Positions 9,325 to 15,165 of a DNA stretch of 15,165 bases are shown piece after piece. Location of the stretch: positions 1 to 15,165 of the forward strand of contig MU401934.1 in assembly GCA_022579005.1 (NCBI GenBank), read 5' to 3'. The position numbers and the translations under genes were made by a program. Every line of letters begins with the position of its first letter. Positions within the stretch are counted from its first letter, which is position 1. The stretch comes from Poronia punctata. Its lineage: Eukaryota; Ascomycota; Sordariomycetes; Xylariales; Xylariaceae. The notes under the pieces were generated by a model that was not told the origin of the DNA, did not search any database, and worked only from the letters and a program-made list of their open reading frames with translations.

Positions 9325-9411
9325 ACTTTAACTTTTATACTTTAACCTTTATACTTTAACCTTTATACTTTAACCTTTATACTTTAACTTTTATTTTACT
9401 TTAACCTTTAT
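9325..9411 (+). repeat. 14 bp minisatellite, consensus ACTTTAACCTTTAT, 6 units
   Basis: Units start at 9325, 9339, 9353, 9367, 9381 and, after three extra bases TTT, at 9398. Units at 9339, 9353, 9367 and 9398 match the consensus exactly; 9325 and 9381 have CTTTT for CCTTT. Partial ACTTACTTATAT-like copies precede it from about 9307. The CC dinucleotide is kept in four units although CC is rare in this window. This suggests the array expanded or homogenised late, or that it escaped mutation. It does not match known telomere repeats. Confidence 0.85.
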
Positions 9412-9452
9412 TTTTTAACATTTTTACTACTTTTTAATATTATTATTCTTTT
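9381..9452 (+). repeat. Block shared with 7470-7542
   Basis: It contains the last two minisatellite units and the T-rich stretch ending TATTATTATTCTTTTT. It is the second copy of the block seen inside the putative insertion. Only one minisatellite unit is present at 7470, so tandem expansion occurred here or was lost there. Confidence 0.55.
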
Positions 9453-9469
9453 TATATATTGCAATAAAA

Positions 9470-9850
9470 ATTAAAGATTTCTAAAGATCACTCTAACTTT
9501 ATACTAAAAAAGGTCTAGCTAAAGTAAACGCATTAACTAGGTTTTAAAGGCTTTGCATTAATTACAGCTTTATAAAAATATTCTAAAAAGCATAACTTAG
9601 TATATTATATATATAATAAATAGCTAAATATTTAAGTTTAAAAAGTAACGCAAAAATAAAGGCTATATATACAAAAACAAAAATTAAGCTATCCCCCTTT
9701 AGCCTTATAGCTACTTTATAACATAAGGCATAACTAGCATGTATGCTAATTACGTTACAATCTTCCTTAGCTAAAAAAGTTGCCGTTTTTAGCACTTTTA
9801 AAGCTAAAATAAGTTAACGCATTATAAAAACTTTCCTTTTTAGTAAAATT
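9470..9850. other. Less-mutated island with higher G+C
   Basis: Bases 9661-9780 contain 37 G+C in 120 by hand count (31 percent), against about 14 percent in 1-600. TpC, rare elsewhere, occurs at least nine times here, for example in GATCACTC near 9488, ATCCCCC near 9691 and CTTCC near 9762. A minus-strand frame is open for 70 codons at 9583-9795, but it begins with GTG and has no recognisable domain, so I do not call it a gene. The island may be unique sequence that escaped RIP, a recently arrived fragment, or a short element below the RIP length threshold. Confidence 0.55.
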
Positions 9851-12420
9851 AATATAATGCCCTTATTATTTTATTATTTAACAAGCTTTTTATAGCTATT
9901 TAAAGCTATTAAAAGTTTTGTTTATTAAAATTGCCTATTGCTACCTTTAATAGTAGCTTGCTTTAATTGCTATAACTTTATTTTAGCTATTATAGTATTA
10001 AAAGCTTTTATATTTATATAGTACTATGCCTAACCTTTTTATTTATAAAAATAAATAAGCTAAAAGCAAGTTATATACTAAAAAAAAGTCTTATTAACTT
10101 TATAGTATAAAGTAGTAGCTAGACCTATGCTTATACTAATAGCAAATTATTTTAGCGTGCTTTATTAACAATGCTATAATATAATATTTTTAATAGTAAA
10201 TTTAAGTATATATTTTTTTACCTTTATAAAAAAACTATAAAGCTTATAATAAGTTAAATACTATTACGCTTTTTTTTAAAACTTTTTAATTAGTAAATCT
10301 TTTAGTTTTAAGCTATAGCAGCTATTAACAAAAAGCTTTTTTTTAAATAAGCATACTATTAATAATTTAAACAAAGTACTTATTAACTTATAATCTTTTT
10401 ATAAAAAAGTAAATAAAGCTATGCTAAATAGTAAACATAAAAGTACTTTTAAAGTGCTATAAATGTTTAAACTAGTAAACTTAGTTATAATAGTTTTAAA
10501 AGTTTAAAAATAAGTAGCTTTATATTAATTTTGTTTTTTTAAAGCAGTTCCTTTTTTTATAAAGCAAATTTTAGCTATCTTTTTAAGTGCTATTAAAATA
10601 GTAATAATATTTTAAAGCTTATATTTACTAAAAGTACTAATAGTTAAAAGTATTAGCTAGTTTAAAACCTTAAATAAGTAAATAATATAAATAATATAAA
10701 GTATTTTACATTTTTAACCTCTTTGCTATATTAGCAAAAGTACAACTACAACGTATTATAGCATAAGCAACATATAAAATATAGTTTTATAAACTTGCTA
10801 TAACTTTTTTTTAATCTATATAATGCTTTATTTTAGTATTTTTAAGCTATTAATAATAAAAGCTACTATTTAAAAATAATTAACTATTATAGTATACTAA
10901 TAAGCTTTTTTATAAAACCTTAAAATAAAATATACTAGTATTTAGTTATAAGTAGCCTTTTTTTATTATAAGTTATAAATAGCTTTATTTTAAGCCTAAG
11001 TTTTTATAAAATAAAATCCTTATATAAGCTTAATAACTATAAACAAATACTTAAAGCAAAAACTAAAATAATAAGTTTTTATAAAATGCTTTAAAATAAC
11101 TGCTACTTTTTTATTAAAAAGCTATTTTTAGCAACAAACTTAAAGCGCTATATTAATTAAATATTTTAACTTATACTAATACTATAACGTATTGCTATTT
11201 TTATTATATAAGTTTACAAAGCTATAAAAGCTATTAGTATTTAGTTTTAAAAAATATAAAATATTTAAGTTTAAATTAAAAATATACTTAGTTTATAAAA
11301 AAGCAAGCGCGCTTTTATATAGCTATTTAAAATATATTTTTATAAGCAAATCTTTAAGATTTAAGTTTTAAGTAAGCATAATAAAAGCATTTAAAATAAT
11401 AATATTAAATATAAATAATATAGTTAGTAAAAGTTGCTAAAGTATAGCTAGCTTAAATATAAAACCTTTTTACTTTAATAAAACTTTATATTAAATTATT
11501 AACTATATTACTAATATAATAAATACTAATAAGTTTACTTTTAGTGCTTAGTTAAGCATTAAGTTAATTATATTATTTAAAAGCTTAATAAAGGTAATTA
11601 AAGTTGCTAAGCAAAAGTATTTATATAACTAGCTATTATTTTAACTATAAAAAAAAAAAAACCTAATTTAAATAAGAACTTTATATGTTTTTTATAGCTA
11701 AATACTTATTAAAAGCTTTAGTGCTTATATATATTTAAAAGTAAGGACTTAGTTTATTAAGTTAAATATACAAGCTTTTTATAAATAAAAATCAACTATA
11801 ATAAAAATTTAATAACTATTACTAATATATTCTTTTAAAATAAAAAGCTTTATATTAACTATATTTTCTTTAAACTATTATTATAACTATTTTTTTAAAT
11901 AGCTACTAAAAGTTTTAAACAAAAAGTCTTAAAACGTACTTATAGCCTAGCTAAACATATTTTTAATTAAAATATAAAGCTAGTTTTTTAAAATTAAACA
12001 AATACTTGCTATAATTTTATTTTTTAAAAGCTAGCTATAATAGTAATACTTAATTAGTATGCTAAGCTAAAAACTAAATATTTTTTTTTACTATGTTTTT
12101 TAAAAAATAAAATCTAAGCATTTTTTATTATAAAGCAAATAGTTAATTTTATTATTGCTAATATCTTTATTACTTAAAAATCTTTATAGTTTTATATAGT
12201 TTAGCAATAAGTTAATATGCTTAAAGTAATTTTGCTAAATACTTATAAGCGCAAATAAAAGTTTTTAAAAGTAAATAAAAGCTATAATTCTTTATAGCGC
12301 GTTTTTTCTAAGTATTAAAATTTAATTTACTATATTGTATAAAGCAATAAATTAAATATATAAAGTTAAACTATAGTACTAAGCAAACTAAAAATAAAAA
12401 AATAAAAATAAAAGTTTTTA
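9851..12420. other. Gene-less degraded DNA, no element identified
   Basis: All frames are full of TAA and TAG. The plus frame with codons starting at multiples of three can be followed for long distances with stops in about one codon in ten. This is close to what the base composition alone would give, so I do not treat it as evidence of a gene. No reverse transcriptase YxDD, transposase DDE or repeat copy was recognised on either strand. TCA, otherwise almost absent, occurs once near 11793. Confidence 0.6.
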
Positions 12421-15165
12421 AAAAAAAAAAAAAGTATAAGCATAAGTACAAACTAAAAAAACAAAAGTAAGTTTATAAGCTATTTTTTATAAGTATAGCA
12501 TATAAACTAATAAATAAAATTATAATAAGTATTTTTTTTAAGTTTTTTTTATAACAAATTAAAATAAAAAAACCTAACAAAATTTGCTTTATTAAGTACT
12601 TAAAGCTATAAGTATAAATTATTACAACATACTTATAACTTTTAAATGTTTGCTTACTAAATTAAACAATTTTTATAAAGCTAGCTTGCTAACAATAACC
12701 TAAAATTATATATTATTTATACTTTATTAAGCTAACGCAAGTTTTTATTAAAAAAGTAGTAAGCTAAATATTAAAAAACTATTTTTTCCTTTTTTTGCTT
12801 TTTTACTTTTTTTTTAAGTTTTTAAATATTTCTTACTACTTTATTATTTTAAAATTAACGCTACGCTTTATTATAAATATTTTAAAGCTTATAAAAACAA
12901 GCAAAGGCAATACTAACATAAACTATATAATTAGCAAAAATCTTAGCACTAACATTACTTATAAAAAATAGTTACTAAGCTTAGTTAAAAAAATAAGCAA
13001 AGCTTAGCTAATTATAAAAAAAAATAAAAAAACTATTTTTAAGCTTAAATAGCAAAAAATAAAAGCATTATATTAATTTTTTATTACTTAAATAAGTGCT
13101 AACATATTAAAAATATTTAAAGCTTTAAAAATTAAAATTATTAGTAATATTGCTTAAAGTTATTATATTTACTAGCTAGTCTACTTATTTTTTTATATTG
13201 CTAGCAGCGCTTTAAAATATATTATTAAGCTTATAAAAGCTTTAGCAAAAAAAAAAAACTTTAACTTAAAGCTTATTTATATTAAAAATAAAAACAGCAA
13301 ACTATAAAATAAATATTTTATATATTTATTATAAAACTAACATTAATATAAAGCTTTTTTAATCTAACAAACAAATTGCTTAAATATTATTTTTTATATA
13401 CGCTATAAAAAGCATTTTATTAAATTAAACACAAACACTTGCTTAAGTATATAGCCATTTTTTAAATATATTTTTAATTTAAAACTTTAAAGTAATTTTT
13501 ATAGCAACTGCGCGTTTATAATCTAAAGCACATTTTATATTTATTATAACGCAGTTAATTTGCTTCTTAAAATATAGCAACTTATAACGTCTAATTTAAC
13601 TAAAAGCTTTATATTTATTATAAACCTTAAAACATATAAGCTAATATTTATATTATTATTAAAAAAACTTATATAGTTAACATATAAACAGTTTACTAAA
13701 TAAAGCTTAAAAAAAAGATTTTAATAACTATATATAAAATAAAAAAAAAAAAGGCAAAAAAATAGGAAAAATATTTAAAAAAACCGGGTATTACGTTAAT
13801 TTATATAAAAAATAAAATAAAAACATATGTTTTAAAATATTAAATAAAAATATTAAAAAAAATAGTTAAAAGTAGCAAAGCATACTTTTTATTTTAAACA
13901 ATATAAAAAACAAAAAAAATATTACTACTATATTTTTTAAAAGCAAGTTGTTAATTTTAATATATAAATAAAAAAAATATTTAAAAATAATAAAATTAAA
14001 AAAAATTAATAACAAGTTTAAAAAAAAAAAAATATAAACAAAAAGCTTTTAAAAATAAAAAGCTAGCATAATATTTATACTATAAAGTTACTTTACTATT
14101 TTCTTTTAAAGTAATATAAAACTAAAAAGCTAAAAACAAAAATTTATTAAATAAGTAATGCTAGCTAAGCTCTTAAAAAAAAAATATATTATAAATAAAA
14201 ATATTTAATTAATTTTACATTATACTAAACCTATAAACGCTATTAATAGCTACTATATTAATATTTATTAGTTTAAAAAAGCTATTAATATAATTATAGT
14301 TTTTATAAAAATTTAAAGCAAAGTTATTATTTATTATTAAAAGTTCTAAGTCTAGCTTATTAATAGTTTTGTTTTTTTAAAAAACACTTTTAATAATTTA
14401 AAAGTCTAAGTTAAGGTTTTTTAGTACTTAATATTTTTTATTATTTTTATAAAAAGCTTAAAGCTATTTTATAAAATAGCAACTATATAGCTATTATTTA
14501 TTTATTTTAGCAAGCTTATAATATACATTACTTATAGCTTTAATAATCTAGTATAGCTTATTTTATTAATATAAAAGCTTTTTATTATTACTTTTATTAA
14601 TTTTAAAAAAAGTATTAAATAAAAATATAAAGTTACTAATGCATATTTTAAGCTAAATTTTATAAGCATCTTATTAATTTTATTAGTTTACGTTATTTTT
14701 TTATTTTAAAGTAATAATTTTTTTTATATATTTAATATCTTTTATATAATATTTTAGCTGCTTTACTTTTAACGCTACTAAATTAATATAATTAAAAACT
14801 AAATCCTACTATAATACTTACTATATTAGCACAACGTTTTTAATTAATAAAATAAGTAAACGTTTATAAACTAGTTTATATAAGCTATACTTATAATATT
14901 AAATAGTAACATTATTTGCTAAAATAATAAAGCTTAAATAATTTAGCTAGTTTTTTTTAGTTTTATTAATTACTTTTATAAGCGTTATTTTAATTAAGCA
15001 ATGCTTACTTTTAATAAGGCCTTATGCTTAAAAGTAATAAGCTAGCTTATAAGCTATATAATACTTAAAGTGCTTAGCTACTATAATAACTTTTTTTTTA
15101 AATTTACTTTTATTATTATACTTAATATATAGCGCGCTATTATAGCAATATACTATATATTTATA
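12421..15165. other. Gene-less degraded DNA, no element identified
   Basis: No gene or RNA was found. A plus frame from about 13201 to 13740 has 18 stops in 180 codons, all TAA or TAG, which is no better than the background. It contains pieces such as FIATARL and HFIFIITQLICFL that I could not assign. A rare CCGGG occurs near 13783. A 12 bp palindrome, ATAGCGCGCTAT, lies at 15129-15140. Nothing else stands out. Confidence 0.6.

Noticed and set aside
9325..9411. CRISPR-like array or telomeric repeat
   Set aside because: Units are 14 bp and directly contiguous with no spacers, and the unit differs from TTAGGG-type telomere repeats.
9583..9795. Open frame of 70 codons on the minus strand
   Set aside because: It begins at GTG, which is not a normal nuclear start. 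It has no recognisable domain, signal or homologue by eye, and it is open mainly because this island is less AT-rich. It ends in Tyr/Ile-rich low-complexity sequence.
11092..11355. Plus-strand frame with regularly spaced Tyr codons that could be former Cys (TGY to TAY) of a zinc-binding motif
   Set aside because: The frame has about 10 percent stops, no better than chance here. The spacing fits a Cys pattern only after assuming many unseen mutations.
13201..13740. Plus-strand frame of 180 codons interrupted only by TAA/TAG
   Set aside because: 18 stops in 180 codons is about the background rate for this composition, and no family was recognised.
15129..15140. Palindrome ATAGCGCGCTAT
   Set aside because: A single 12-base palindrome in DNA rich in AGC/GCT words is expected by chance, and no context gives it a role.
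1..15165. Mitochondrial genome or apicomplexan/anaerobic-fungus intergenic DNA as the source of the high AT content
   Set aside because: No tRNA, rRNA or conserved mitochondrial gene is visible. The directional transitions between repeat copies and the TGG-to-TAG and CAG-to-TAG changes in a copia relic point to RIP-like mutation rather than a uniformly AT-rich genome.

Overview
This window is 15 kb of extremely AT-rich, gene-less DNA. A hand count of bases 1-600 gives 83 G+C, about 14 percent. I found no intact protein-coding gene, tRNA or rRNA. Stop codons (TAA, TAG) crowd every frame, and TGA seems to be missing from the + strand. The best explanation is an AT-rich block of a filamentous ascomycete genome, made of old transposable elements destroyed by repeat-induced point mutation (RIP, C-to-T on both strands). 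Two observations support this. A Ty1/copia polyprotein can still be read on the minus strand, with stops where the family has Trp or Gln. Diverged repeat copies differ almost only by C/T and G/A transitions, mostly in one direction. The fungal origin is inference; no species can be named.

Layout. Bases 1-2663 are featureless degraded DNA. Bases 2664-2996 hold an intact copy of a ~333 bp repeat. Bases 2997-4663 are unresolved and contain an 82 bp A-tract. Bases 4664-6170, minus strand, are the RT and RNase H part of a copia pol pseudogene; 6171-6722 is probably its upstream continuation. A second copy of the 333 bp repeat is split into 6723-6809 and 9046-9294 by about 2.2 kb of foreign sequence. 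That insert holds two hairpins, a weak plus-strand relic frame with an A-tract, and a block shared with the region just beyond the split repeat. Bases 9325-9411 carry a 14 bp minisatellite. Bases 9470-9850 are visibly less mutated. Bases 9851-15165 are again degraded and unresolved.

Nothing here works as a pathway. The window records nested insertions followed by C-to-T mutation. The most informative points are the context of the mutations (C is lost most where T precedes it, and TCA/TGA is almost eliminated), the split repeat that gives an order of events, and the less-mutated island. A gene-free block of this kind is typical of fungal constitutive heterochromatin and could be pericentromeric or centromeric, but the sequence alone cannot show that.
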